Below are positions 35,396 to 46,420 of a stretch of 64,000 bases of DNA, piece after piece; the stretch's first letter is position 1; the number at the start of each line of letters is the position of its first letter. Made by a program: the position numbers and the translations under genes. The stretch is from Diphasiastrum complanatum (taxonomy: Eukaryota > Streptophyta > Lycopodiopsida > Lycopodiales > Lycopodiaceae), in assembly GCA_029204225.1 (NCBI GenBank), contig CM055113.1, forward strand, positions 28,305,934-28,369,933, written 5' to 3'. The notes beneath the pieces were generated by a model. It had not been told where the DNA came from, did no database searches, and was given only the letters and a program-made list of their open reading frames with translations.

Positions 35396-35545
35396 GTGTC
35401 GGTTGAGATGGGAGCAGAGGGCGTCGGCTGAGATTTGATTGGAGGTTGTCGGCTGAGATGTGATGGAATGGCTTCAGATGAGATGCGATGGAAAGGCGTC
35501 GGCTGAGATGTGATAGAACGGCGTCAGCTGAGATGTGATGGAAGG
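35396..35545. repeat. 25-bp tandem repeat, six units
   Basis: Six diverged 25-bp units around the core GTCGGCTGAGATGTGATGG. They lie 37 bp upstream (minus strand) of the large ORF's ATG and are related to the 11-unit block at 36193-36467. Confidence 0.85.
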
Positions 35546-35857
35546 TCTGGCTGAAGGGAGTGATGGTAGGAAAGGAATGGGCTGTGAGGAACTGAGGTTG
35601 GGAAGGAAGGTGTATGAAAGTGGAGGTGTTGTGGATAGAAGGGTATAGAGGATGTGTGGCAAACTGGAATGTAGAAGTTCTGAAAAAGAAGATGTGGGTA
35701 TATGTTTGCACTGAGCAGAAAGGATGAATATATTGGGAGATGTAAAGAAAGTAGCTTTCGGTGAAAACGGGTTTTTGGAGATGATGAAAGAAAAGTGTGT
35801 ATGATTAAAAGGTGATACTCAATAGTGTAATGGAAGCGTGTTGAATGCTTGCATGAC

Positions 35858-35872
35858 ACTACCCCTCAACAT
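35858..35872 (-). promoter_or_regulatory. Possible polypurine tract and LTR start
   Basis: On the minus strand TTGAGGGGTAG is followed by TGTCATGC (T at 35858). A purine-rich tract next to a TG start is what is expected at a 3' LTR boundary, and a TATA-like AATATATTC follows about 120 bp into the putative LTR. No second LTR copy is available to confirm it. Confidence 0.35.
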
Positions 35873-36192
35873 GCAAAATGTTTCAAATGCTTTGTTCTCC
35901 ATTGGCGATATTAGGTTTGGAGATTGTTGGTGATGGCGCTCTCAATGGAAAACACACTAGGATGGCTGATACTGGGTGGAGATGGTGTGGAAGCAACCAC
36001 GGATGCACAGAACGAGAGAGCGCTAGGATCGTGTAGGAGAGCTGGAAAATCGCTAGTAGATCATCGCCAGAGAGCTCCAGAGTTCGCACTTCGTTGAGGT
36101 GCGAATGGCGTCGAGGTGATGGCATTTATGGACGCCGTCGGCTGGGTTCAGACGCGATGGGACGTGTTTGTTCATTGGATTTTGAATGAGAA

Positions 36193-36467
36193 GCGTCGGT
36201 CGAGATTTGATGGAGTCGCGTCAGTCGAAATCTGAGAGAGTCGTGTCGGTCGAGATCTGAGAGAGTCGCGTCGGTCGAGGTCTGAGAGAGTCGCGTCGGT
36301 CGAGATCTGAGAGAGTTGCGTCGGTCGAGATCTGATAGAAATCCATTGGTTGAGATCTAAGCGGATCCTGTTGGTTGAGATTTGAGCTGATCTCGTCGGT
36401 TGAGATTTGAGTTGATCCCGTCGGTTGAGATTTGAGTGGATCCCGTCGGTTGAGATTTGACAAAATC
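36193..36467. repeat. 25-bp tandem repeat, eleven units
   Basis: Eleven contiguous 25-bp units of the form GCGTCGGTCGAGATCTGAGAG with variable ends. The units grade from GTCGGTCGAGATCTGAG on the left to GTCGGTTGAGATTTGAG on the right, a C-to-T shift along the array. More than one minus-strand frame stays open through the block, which produces repetitive but unsupported ORFs. Confidence 0.9.
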
Positions 36468-36469
36468 CC

Positions 36470-36850
36470 AATATGAAGGAATGGATCTGTGTGATGCTAG
36501 TGAAGAACTTCAAGTTGAAAATATGAGTGTGGCCCAGAGTAGAAGTTCTTATGAAATGAGTGTATCCCCAAGAATGTTTGTATGCTTGAGATACCAGTGA
36601 GACAGAGATGAGGTGGCTAAAGTGTGAGAATCATTTATGATGGTGTAGCCTATCATTTGTTGATCTAGAACATCCATGACCCAAGAATATGTACAGGAAG
36701 AAGAGAATGCATAGAAAGTACATAAGTAATGGTATGAAGTATAAACAAGGAACGAGTTGAAAAATAGGCATGGAAAACTAGAACTACAAGCAAGATCATC
36801 ATAAAAATAGAAAGAAAGAATAAAAAATATAAAATATATACTAGGGAAAA
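36470..36850. other. 3' region after the gypsy integrase
   Basis: AT-rich DNA between the integrase end and the 25-bp repeats. A 68-codon hydrophobic frame (36871-36665, minus) overlaps the integrase terminus in a shifted frame and is probably chance. No polypurine tract was found directly here. Confidence 0.35.
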
Positions 36851-36857
36851 GATGTTA

Positions 36858-38300
36858 AATTGGGTCAACAAAAAACAACTCTTCGTAATACCGCCTTAGA
36901 TTACCACCGTTTATGACAGTGTCTAGGAGGATTTTGTCAAGTGTTTGCAACTAGACTGCACCATTAGGAAAGATTCTATTAATAACATATGGCCCCTCAC
37001 TTCTAAATTTCAATTTGTCAGGGTGCTTCTTGGATGTATAAAAAAGCACCTGGTCACCTAAATGTAGGCCTTTATTGCGTAGGTGACGGTCATGCCAGGC
37101 CTTTTGGCGTCGTTTATTAACCAGTTGTGCGTGGTAAGATATAAGTCTTGTCTTGCATAACTGGGTTAACGTAAATAGCCTAGTTTTGAGTTGTTGTTTG
37201 ATTGAAGTTTTTTCACAGAGATCTGTTGAAAAAGCTTCCATGACTCGTAATGATGGGACTAAGAATTCTACTGGCATTACCGCTTCTTGACCATATACTA
37301 AGTGGAAAGGGGTAACGCACCCAGTGGCTTTCTTCAAGGTGGTGCGGTAAGCCCAAACAGCTGAGAAAAGTTTTGTTTCCCAATCAGAATGACTGGTTTC
37401 AACTATCTTGGTCAAAATTTTACATATCGTCTTGTTAATTGATTCAGCCTGGCCATTACATCTAGGGTAGTATGGTGTACTTTTTCCGTGAACAACAAGG
37501 TAATGGCGTAGGAGGTTATCAATAACAGCATTTAAAAAATGCGTGTCGCGATCAGTAACTAACTCAATGAGACAGCCAAAACGTGTAATAATATTTTCGT
37601 AAAGAAAATGCGCGACTGTTTTTGCATTGGTGTCCTTCGTTGCTCGAGCCTCCACCCACTTAGTGGCATAATCTGTGGCTATGAGGATGTAACGAGCTTG
37701 AGTATGTTTTGATGCTGGACTTATTGGTCCAACAAAGTCAATTTCCCACTTATGAAAGGCTTCGCCTTCTATAATGGGAGTCAACGGCGTGAAATCTACT
37801 TTGCTGTTTTTCTTGGCTCGTTGACAAACATCACACGCTTTAATGACAGCAAACGTGTCCTTAAACAAAGATGGCCACCACAGTTCTGCTCGAAGGATAA
37901 TTTTCGTTGTGGCTTCAGCAGAAAAGTGGCCACCTCTAATGCCCTCATGAGCCTGAGATATGATAGGCCGTATCTCAGATTCATAAGCACATCGGCGAAT
38001 GATGCTGTCAGTGCCCCTTTTGTAAAGTTGTCCTGCAATCAACTGAAAGGGTGCTGTTTTTAACAAAAAAATTCTTTTTGCCGCCGTACTCAGGCCTTCT
38101 TTGAGTCTACCTGTTGTGAGAAACTGGGTGATCTCCTCAGCTCATAAGAGTGTAGCATCGATCAGAAAAAGGCATGCATCAGGGAGATCATCGTTGACTG
38201 GTGCAGTTGCTTTTTCAGCACTTGGTAGTCTGGAAAGGTGGTCCGCCATGAAATGTTGGGTCCCTTTCCGAACGACTACGCGAAAATTAAATTCCTCTAA
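36858..38300 (-). pseudogene. Ty3/gypsy integrase
   Basis: The frame joins RNase H through a shift near 38290 (HFMADHLSRLP) and has a TGA near 38142. The HHCC zinc domain reads HEGIRGGHFS with CDVCQRAKK. The catalytic core keeps its acidic residues in WEIDFVGP, LVTDRDTHF and NGQAESINKTI. The C-terminal domain reads LHLGDQVLFYTSKKHPDKL, then FRSEGPYVINRIFPNGAV. A TAG at 36949 interrupts the last segment, which continues in the same frame (NGGNLRRYYEELFFVDPI) to about 36858. Catalytic residues look intact, so decay is recent relative to neighbouring elements. No chromodomain is seen, which points away from chromoviruses and toward the non-chromodomain (Tat/Athila-like) branch. Confidence 0.88.
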
Positions 38301-40435
38301 AAATCAACAGCCATCGAGCTATACGTCCCATTTTACAGGATTTATAAATGATATATAGGAGGGCTTGATGGTCTGTGTAGAACGCAAAGGTCTGGCCTAA
38401 TGAATAATGTCTTAATTGTTGCACAACATAGACCATCGCCAATGCTTCTCTCTCAGTGGTTGTATAGTTTACTTCAGCAGGCACCAATTGTCTACTCAAG
38501 AAACGTATTGGGAAGTCTTTGCCATACTCGCCCGATTGTGTAAGAAGACCTCCAATGGCATACTTACTTGCATCAGTATGCACATGGAACTCTTTCATGT
38601 AATATGGTGAGTAGAGTATGGGAGCCGTGGTGAGGGCTGTTTTCAACTCCTCAAAGGCCTTAATTCGTTCTTCGGTCCAGCGAGGATCTATCACAACTAA
38701 ATAACCGAGGCGTGCCTTATTGGCATAGTCGATTATAAAGATGCGATAATAATTTGTATGACCGAGGAAGACATATACTTCCTTCACTGTTGCAGGTAAG
38801 GGCATTTCCACTATAGCCTTGATTTTTAACGGGTCGGTAGAAATACTATCCTTTGAAATTATATGCCCAAGTATGACCCCATGGGTGACCCATATTTGGC
38901 ATTTATCAAGGTTTAGTAAGATTCCAAATCTCCGACAACGAATGAAGATTTTCTCCAGGGCGTCAAGGTGTGTAGCTGCGGAGGAATGTACACCTAGATC
39001 ATCGAGATAAATCTCCACGATTCGATGTAACAGATCTTGAAAGGCCATTTGCATGACCCTTTGGAACGTTGAAGGGGCGTTGCATAAGCCAAAAGGCATA
39101 ACGTTATAAGCATAAACCTCGTTCTCTGTTGCAAAGGCCATTTTATGTTTGTCTTCAAGGGCTATTTGAACAAGGAAATACCTGCTGAATCCATCCAAGA
39201 AGCTGAAAGCTTTAGCTCCTGCCATTTCCTCTAGGATTTGAGTTGTTAAAGGCAAGGGAAAATGGTCTTTCTTCGTAACCGCATTAAGGTTTTTGAGATC
39301 GACACAGATACGAAGCTTGTCACTTTTCTTGGGTACAACCACAATGGGTGATACCCGATCAGTATGCTGAACTTCATAAATGAAGCCAACATCCAACAAT
39401 TTCTTAATATCTTCGTCAATCCTCTCACGATAGACAAGGTTAGGTCGATAGGGTTTAGCCCGAATAGGCTTAGCATTGTCTTCTAAAGGAATTCTATGGA
39501 CGACTATTTCAGGTGGAATTCCTTTCATTTCTGTATAATTCCATGCAAATACATTCCTGTATTTGCGAAGTAATGTTTCCATATCAGCAAGTTGGATTGA
39601 TGACAAATGTGCACCAACATGAACTATTTGATCTATCTCCTCGTCAGGATCTTTAAGGTTTAGTGGAATGGTCTTAGCAGGTCCTTCAAAGGAGTTGGAA
39701 TTTGGTCTAGGCTCCCGATGTGGCTGTGGTAACTGGATAACAACGTCATCCAGTGTAAAGTCTTTGAACTTTTGTGGAAGATCAAAAGGTGGGTCGACAA
39801 AAGGTTCAGGAACTTTGGGAATCATCTGAGGTGATTCACTACCGGACGTGGAAGCTTGGTCGGATTGTTTGGTTTCTGTCCCTTTTGACAAGGGCTTGAT
39901 CGGCTGTTTAAGCTTCTCACGCATCTGTTTTTGATGTTCGGTTAATTTTGTATCAATAACTTTAGTTTTTTGTAACCGAGGTTTTTGTTGTTTTTGAATG
40001 GGCGGTGTTGGTGCCTCACTTATCAAATTGTCGTCGATTGTATCCCAGACTTCGTCGGGATACACATCCCATGTATATACTTTGGGTTTGGGCTTGTATG
40101 TTTGTGTGTTGGGTACCTTGGATGTCAGTTGGACGTGAGCCAACGGTCCTGGTGTCATTATCTCCTTAGGAATTGATTTTGGTGGATAAGTTTGTGCATC
40201 TAGATATAGGAGTACATGTTCATCTGTCATGTCTACATCATCCATGGAAAGAATACCTTCTTTCGAAACATGGGCGGTAGAGACACTAGGTTCTCCTTGG
40301 CATTACGCTATAAGAATCGGGTCAATCATCATAAGTGGGATGATGGGTGTGTCAATGTCTGTAGAGGATGGGAGAATATCCACATCTACTGCTGCAGTTT
40401 TGATACAACATTGATTGGAATCAGTACAATCTACA
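38287..40435 (-). CDS. Ty3/gypsy reverse transcriptase and RNase H
   Basis: A 652-codon frame (40245-38287), extendable in frame upstream to about 40435 through one TAA, carries a long Pro/Lys-rich linker and then a complete reverse transcriptase. The order is RIPLEDNAKPIRAKPYR, VVVPKKSDKLRICVDLKNLN, motif A FSFLDGFSRY, motif B FGLCNAPSTFQRVM and the catalytic YLDD in VEIYLDDLGVHS. The RNase H follows with HTDASKYAIGGLL, EREALAMVY and FYTDHQALLYI. All catalytic Asp residues are present. This is the longest uninterrupted frame in the window and marks the best-preserved element. It is part of one polyprotein with the protease upstream and integrase downstream, separated by small frameshifts. 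Confidence 0.9.
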
Positions 40436-40439
40436 GTGG

Positions 40440-41220
40440 CTAGTGCGTGACCCCAATGATAATGTCCGTGGATCTCGTATAGTGACCTTTTGGTTGGATC
40501 GGGACACTATCTGATTCGTCATATGTTGTGGATGACCAATCATCGTATACCTTGGCGGGCTTGACATGGCCTGTTGAGTCAACCGTGACTCGTTTATCGT
40601 GGTTACAAAAGGTAATTTTGCTATGCTTCCAATCTTGGACAACACCTGCCATCTGGAGCCAGGGTGTACCAAGAAGGAGTTTATATGTATTGTTATCTTT
40701 TGGTAAATCTAAGATGACACAATCTAGCACAAATTTGACACATGTTATGCGAACTTTTATATTTGATAAATGACCAGCAGGGTCAGTAACTCGTTGATCA
40801 GCCATGCGAAGTTTATATCGTGGTTGATCGAGGGTATGAAAGCCCCATGACTTTGCTAATGACAAAGCCATGATATTAACGCCTGATCCCCTATCTAGGA
40901 TAGCAGATACTGTGGGATAGTCTTTATAGGACAAAGGTAGGGTGATGCTAGGCCCCTTAGCAACACCTATATTCAACAGATTCATAGGAATCTGGGGAAT
41001 TTCAGGAATCTCTTCTGTTTTCCGTTGTTCATCAGGAATAGTAGGCAGCTGAAAATTTCGATGGAGAAGCCCAGTGAGGGATTTTATTGCGGTATGAAAC
41101 GACATGGTGAGTTGAGCTTGCAGGAGGTCAGATTATACTTCAAGTCCCTGTAGCAATTGCTCCTTTTTGGGGATATGAGTTGAGAACAGACTTTCTGTAT
41201 GTTCTTCCTCTCGCAAAAAC
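40440..41220 (-). pseudogene. Ty3/gypsy aspartic protease
   Basis: The protease domain reads ITLPLSYKDYPTVSAILD with the active-site stretch LDRGSGVNIMA, then KVRITCVKFVLDCVILDLP and LLLGTPWLQMAGVV. The usual D-S/T-G or D-G-G is replaced by D-R-G, which may impair catalysis. In-frame TAA and TGA codons lie upstream near 41126 and 41223, and the frame stops at 40440 before the reverse transcriptase linker. Confidence 0.82.
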
Positions 41221-41225
41221 TCATC

Positions 41226-42240
41226 TCAAAACTCGTTGTATTGTCGTTGTTCCACCTTTGGGTCTGGGTAATCTTTTGGTAATGTGGAAGCCGTCAAGTG
41301 GCTTCCCTGGGGGTCAACTGATTTGACATTGTTTTGATGTTGTTCTTGTTGTTGGCGTTGTGCTCTAGTGAGAACTCTAACAGGTTCGGATGAGATATGA
41401 CGTGCTGGAAGAATTTCGTTAGGTTGTTTAGGACAATCCTTGAAACTGTGTTTACGGACACAGTCGGGACATTCCGCATGGTATTGGTTTTTAACTTTAC
41501 AGTCAGCCATGAAATGTCCCGTTTCACCACAAATAAAGCAGCAGTTGCTCATTGGGCCTGTGGAAATAGCATAACCATCTTGGATGGCTAGCTATGATGG
41601 ATTTTCTGGTGGTGTTGAATACTCATCTCGTTTGCACGAGCATGAGTTGTTGGTTTGATAATGTTGAGAACTAGCAGATGGAAGTGTTGTATCTTGATGA
41701 TAGGACTGATCATAGGAGTTCTCAACAAGATGTGTTTGTGTAGACTCTCGAGGATTTCTATGTTTTGGTGGTCCTAGATCTGATTGTCCTCTTGGAGGTA
41801 GTCCTAAGAGTGCCATCTGTGGTTGAGGTTCATGTCTAGGTTGTCTGGGCAACTCTTGTATATGGACTTGGTTGTTTCGTGGTTGGTAGTGCGTGTGTTG
41901 GTTTTGTGAAACAAACTGTTGTCGAGGAAGTTGAGTATGTCCTCTTGACTGGTTGTGAGGCTGGTTCCTCGGGTTATAATAGCAATAAAGAGAGGTATGT
42001 CCCATAAAGTCGCAGACGTCACATTTGATCAAGGAAGTATCTGGGACCGGTTGGTATGAAGTGCACTCATTGCCTGTGTGTGCACCTCGACAGTGAGGGC
42101 ACCACGTGTTCTCTCGTCTATGGTGGATTTGGCCAGTGGGTAACTAACCCGACATCGAACTCTGGATAGACTTAAGAGTGTTTTGAAACTCTTTCGTGAG
42201 TTTCTCCATCTATTGTTGGTGTTGTTGGTTAAGCAACTGC
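41226..42240 (-). pseudogene. Gypsy gag nucleocapsid region with four zinc knuckles
   Basis: One frame, broken by TAG codons, encodes four Cys/His knuckles in two pairs. They are CPHCRGAHTGNEC (C-x2-C-x3-H-x4-C), CDVCDFMGHTSLYC (x4), CFICGETGHFMADC (x4) and CPDCVRKHSFKDC (x3). A Gln/His/Pro/Asn-rich spacer of about 120 residues separates the pairs. These would bind packaged RNA. The capsid part of gag upstream of about 42240 is missing or replaced. Plant gypsy elements usually have one or two knuckles, so four in this arrangement is unusual. Confidence 0.75.
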
Positions 42241-42269
42241 AGCTAGTCGAGGCTATATATCATCCACAG

Positions 42270-43425
42270 CTTTAGCTACACCTTTTCAACAAGTTGCTAT
42301 GCTTCATGAACGTCGCATGAAGAAGCGACACAACAGGTCATCACCACCAGCTTCTCAAATTGCTGATACCACCCCAGCGCCAAAGAAGCACAGGATGAAA
42401 ATGACCACCAGCAAACCGGCTCCTAAATCAAAGATGGAGTCCGATAGCCCACCGCCATCTAAGACTAAGAAGTTGACTCCAAGAAAAAAGAAGACGAAGA
42501 TGGCAAGATACGAAGATGTTCTATCCAATAGTCAAGACAATGAAGATGAAGCAGAGGCAGCCTTCAGACGAGACGCACCAGACGACATAGGACCTCACCT
42601 GCTATCTCCTCACCTGCTGTCTCCTCACCTCAGCTCCAAATCATGGACACCCAGTAGCTACCAGTGCAATCCCCCGTTTGACGCTCTAGATCTCAGTCCC
42701 CATCGAGATCACCTCACATTATTATATCACCCTCTTCTGTCCAGCAGACCATAGATTCTATGGTGGCCATCCACCCACAGGCAACAGTTTTAGAGGGGGG
42801 GGGAGAAAGAGAGTTGCTTGCAACTATACAAACATAAGACACAATTGTAGCTGATCCCACTCATGAAAAAACAACAGAAGAGACAAGAGAAGCTGAAGCT
42901 GATCAAGAAACAAGGGTAGAAGATCAAGATTAAGCAGCGCAAGTAATAGTGGAAGTCCAGAAAAGCCCAAAGGCTAAAGAGAAAGTTGACAACCCCTCTG
43001 CTCTAAAGCAAGATGGCTTCATCGATGTAGATGCTCTTGAATACTTTGATGAAGGCGATCTTGTAGAAGAAGAGGTGGAGACAGTTCAAGAGGCATTTGC
43101 ACCAGTCACATCGCTAACCTCCACTACCACCACCAATGTTGATACCACACCCATCACTATCTCTCTTATCCCTGTTGCTACCATTCCTACCACCTCCATT
43201 AATACTGTTGTAAATAATCAACTAATCGTTCCACTATCAGCTCGTTCCACAGTTTCTCAATTCTCTTTTTCTGCATGCCATCGTTTTCCTACTGAGTTCC
43301 CCACCCTTCTAGCCTATGACAGCTTGAACAAGAAAGCCAAGGAGTCCTTGAAGTGGCATGTTGAGACCCCATATCACCTTCGCTTGTATATATCTAATTT
43401 GATTTTGTATCAATCTAGTTAGTGT
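42270..43425 (+). pseudogene. Lys/Pro-rich hypothetical protein, plus strand
   Basis: Two plus-strand frames (42299-42754 and 42949-43422) give a basic, Pro/Ser/Lys-rich region (KKHRMKMTTSKPAPKSKM, TPRKKKTKMARYEDVL), then Leu/Ser/Pro repeats, an acidic stretch (DVDALEYFDEGDLVEEEVE), a Thr/Ser-rich linker and a last segment AYDSLNKKAKESLKWHVE. A G-run (near 42795) and a frameshift separate them. It runs opposite to the flanking gypsy and copia genes. Composition resembles a chromatin or gag-like protein, but no family is recognised. Confidence 0.35.
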
Positions 43426-43428
43426 GAA

Positions 43429-43870
43429 CATGATATGACTAGTTTTTAGTCAAGTTGACTAGTCACCTAGAAATTAGCCTTTCCTTGCATGTGCATGAGT
43501 AAATGCTCCCACATGGCAACTGGATGTTCACACGTGTGTATAGAGTACTAGAAGATAAGAGTTGACCATTTTCCTTAGATCCTATTTTGTAGGGAATATT
43601 CCTATATTCTAGGAGACTAGCTTTTTGGATTTTAGTCATATTCTAGAAGGTCAAATTTGGATAAGGATCAAGGATGGATCAAATGGATAGATCTGAGTGA
43701 TGTGGCACTCTTCACACGTGTGTAGGATAGACAACATATGGTCTTTAAGGAGCTAAAATTCAAAAAAATTGAAGAAGACCAAAAGCATATTCACAATGCA
43801 TTTTTTTTAAGGAATTTTTTCTAAAGCTTCTCAATTAAGTACCACCCAATATATAATCTACACTCTTTTT
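43429..43870. other. Leader- or LTR-like DNA with two G-box palindromes
   Basis: Noncoding DNA carrying CACACGTGTG at 43529-43538 and 43713-43722. It lies beside a minus-strand copia gag-protease fragment and may be LTR or untranslated DNA of a copia element, but no LTR pair or primer-binding site was identified. Confidence 0.4.
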
Positions 43871-43873
43871 ATT

Positions 43874-45060
43874 TTAAATGGTTGAAGTTGAAGACTCATC
43901 TTCTGCATTGGAGTCAACTGTTATATCTTCTTCTAAAGCCACATCCGATATTGACAAAAAACCTTCCATCTTGAAATGTACATCTAGTCCATTGTCCATT
44001 AATTGTCCTACACTAAGCAAGTTTCTTGAAATGGTAGGAACATACAAAACATTATCTAGATCTATCCTTTTAGATGTGCCTAAGCAAAGAGGTATAGATC
44101 CTATGCCATCTATCTTGCATGCTTGATCACTAGTAGTGTATATTGACTTCTTAGAGTCATTACAAGATAGAAGAGTAGAAAAATAATGCTTGTTAAAAGA
44201 CATGTGGGAACTAGCCCCACTATCTATCCACCATGTGTCTTGACTTGAAGTTGGTGTAGATGCAACCATTAAGGATGTGTTGAATCCATCCTCATCTTCT
44301 TCCTCTTGAGCATTGTTCCCTTGATCTCCATTGGCTTGTTGATTCTTCTTCAAGTAGCATTTTGAGGCAAAGTGTCATTTCTTTCCACAAAAGAAACACT
44401 TGAGTTTTGCCTTGTTCTTCACTTTGCCTTTGGAAGTAGATCCTCCATTCTTCATCTCGGCCTCCTTGCCTTGATTTTTCTTGAATGGATGTTGCTTCTT
44501 CTTGTCTTTAGATGTAAAGTTAGCTTTCTCCTCTCCTTTGGAAGAGTGTCTTGAATGGCAAATGATTGGACTAAGTTGGTGAACTCATCACCTAGACCAT
44601 TCAAGATGATTTGTACTAGGTCTTGATCTTGGATCTTCTCTCCTATTGCACTTAACTCCGTGTTAAGAGATTTGATCCTAAGGACATACTCTTGACCACT
44701 CTCTCCACTTCCTTTCATGCTTTGGAAAACTTGATTTCTTAGCATGAGGATTCTTCAAGTATTATTTAATTCATAGATGCTCTTTAATGAATTCCAAGCC
44801 TCTTTGGATGAGGTACAAGAAGACACCTCTTTCAAGAGGTCATTGCATACATTTAACTTTATGCAATGTAGAGCTAATCTTGCTCTCTTCTTGTATTTGT
44901 CTTGTTCTTGGGGAGTTTGAGGCTCTTCCTCAACTCCTTGAACTATGTCAAATAGATCATGGATCACTAGGAGTGATTCCATTCTCACTTTCCAAATGGA
45001 ATAATTTGTGGCAGTGAGTCTCTCATTTGATTCCATCAAATATCCACCCATGGATGACAT
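43874..45060 (-). pseudogene. Copia gag-protease, internally deleted
   Basis: The ATG at 45060 starts a copia gag (MSSMGGYLMESNERLTATNY, IWKVRMESLLVI, then MKGSGESGQEYVLRIKSLN). The zinc knuckle near 44390 has a TGA where the conserved Gly should be (CFFCGKK, stop, HFASKC). The protease site is WWIDSGASSHMS, followed by NVLYVPTISRNLLSVGQL. The sequence then jumps from FKMEGF to an acidic linker (LSISDVALEEDITVDSN) normally found between integrase and reverse transcriptase, so integrase has been deleted. Frameshifts occur near 44500 and 44750. Confidence 0.82.
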
Positions 45061-45494
45061 TGTAGAATGAATGCTCTTCTAAAAATCAGAAAGATTTCTG
45101 AATTTTAAAAGATCTATGAAGGGCCTAAAGCTCACAAGAATGCCTATAGGCTTGTCTTTATCAAACTAGCACACAAGCTTGAATGATACACAAAGATCTT
45201 GCCAAAAACTCCTAGCTTTCACTCTCACAAAAAAAATTGTTTTACACTTTTCTTAGAGATTTCACTTCAACTAAGGATCTGAACAAATCGGCCTCTAAGA
45301 TCTGATCTTAGACTCAAAAAAGAAATGTTTCAATGATCCAAAACTCTATTTGGTCATAGGCATTAGCTAGATTGAATCTAGATCAATACTATGCTTCAAA
45401 AAGCACAAAAAATGAACTAGTATTGTGATTTTGGGACCAACAAACACAAAGTAACTTGAAATGAAAGTTGTTTTACGGTTTCACACGTGTGAAA
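45061..45494. other. Copia 5' leader-like DNA
   Basis: Noncoding DNA upstream (minus strand) of the copia gag ATG at 45060. It contains CACACGTGTG at 45482-45491, directly before the repeated LTR segment begins. I could not find a convincing primer-binding site. Confidence 0.4.
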
Positions 45495-45670
45495 AGTCAA
45501 GCAAGATCTGTCAACAAAACATGAAACTAAGCATAATAAATGCCTCAACTCGGCTAGAGAGATAAAATGAAAGTACAAACTCGAGTAGAGAGAGAGAGGG
45601 CACAAAGAGCTTAGTCTCCAAATTTGCATTACACACAAATTTCATCATTTTCTCAATGATAGTACATCAC
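45495..45670 (-). repeat. LTR segment, copy 1 of a direct-repeat pair
   Basis: About 170 bp nearly identical to 47850-48030, both starting near CAAGCAAGATCTG and ending in a TATA-like stretch. It joins directly onto truncated reverse transcriptase sequence at about 45660, so the upstream part of this 3' LTR and the RNase H gene are missing. Confidence 0.8.
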
Positions 45671-46420
45671 ATATATATATTGACTCAATTTGTGCACACA
45701 ATAGCTCAAATCGGGTCTAGTGATAGTAAGCCAAATTAAAGAGCCTATAAGGCTCCTATAAAGTGTGATGTCCTCGAAGGATCTTTCATCACCTTTAATA
45801 GGATCTTTTACATGTTGCTCCATGGGAGTATCTATGTCTTTACAATTTTGCATATTGAATTTTCTCAACATAGAAAAGACATATCTAGATTGACAAATAA
45901 AAGCATACTCTTCATGAAAATCAATCTCAAGACCTAAAATGTAATGGATCTCTCCTAGATCTTGCATTTTAAATTCTTTTCCTAATGCATCTTTGGTTTC
46001 TTGAACTAGCATCAAACAACTTCCACTAAGAATAATGTCATCTACATAGAATAGAAAAATGACAATATTACTACCATCAAACTTTAAGTACATAGAAGGA
46101 TCATAGTCACTAAGCACAAATCCTAATGAAGGTAGAAAGTTGTTGAGTCTTGAATACCATGATCTAGGTGCTTGCTTCAAGCCATAAAGACTTCTAAATA
46201 GCAAACACACCTTAGATTTATCCTTGATAAATCCTTGAGGCTATTCCATGTATATCTCCTCCTCAAGATAGCCATTCAAAAAAGCGTTGAAACGGTTTCC
46301 ATTTAAAAAATAAGGCAAGAGAGATTATGATTCTTATTGTCACCATCTTTGCTACAGGAGCAAAGGTTTCTTCATAGTCAAGGCCATATATTTGTGCAAA
46401 GCCTTTAGCACATTATCTTG
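45665..46420 (-). pseudogene. Copia reverse transcriptase, C-terminal part
   Basis: The frame 46210-45653 reads FRSLYGLKQAPRSWYSRL, the catalytic FYVDDIILSGS and LGLEIDFHEEYAFICQSRY, then SLIGSLIWLTITRPDLSYC. It ends abruptly in LTR sequence, without RNase H. Between 46210 and 46413 the frame is disturbed by small shifts. It continues from the gag-reverse transcriptase fusion upstream. Confidence 0.85.

Noticed and set aside
35331-35711. Phe/His/Pro-rich ORFs upstream of the large decayed ORF
   Set aside because: Pyrimidine-rich leader or LTR DNA; frames overlap each other and have no homologous copy at 62 kb.
36193-36467. CRISPR-like array
   Set aside because: Units are contiguous with no unique spacers, and the setting is a eukaryotic retrotransposon.
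36172-36513. Repeat-rich ORFs (Ser-Thr-Asp-Arg pattern) over the 25-bp array
   Set aside because: A 25-bp unit cycles through all frames; openness in several frames reflects absence of stop words in the unit, not coding.
36665-36871. 68-codon hydrophobic minus-strand ORF after integrase, a possible envelope-like gene
   Set aside because: It lies in T-rich DNA, overlaps the integrase terminus in another frame, and has no signal peptide, glycosylation pattern or cleavage site of an envelope protein.
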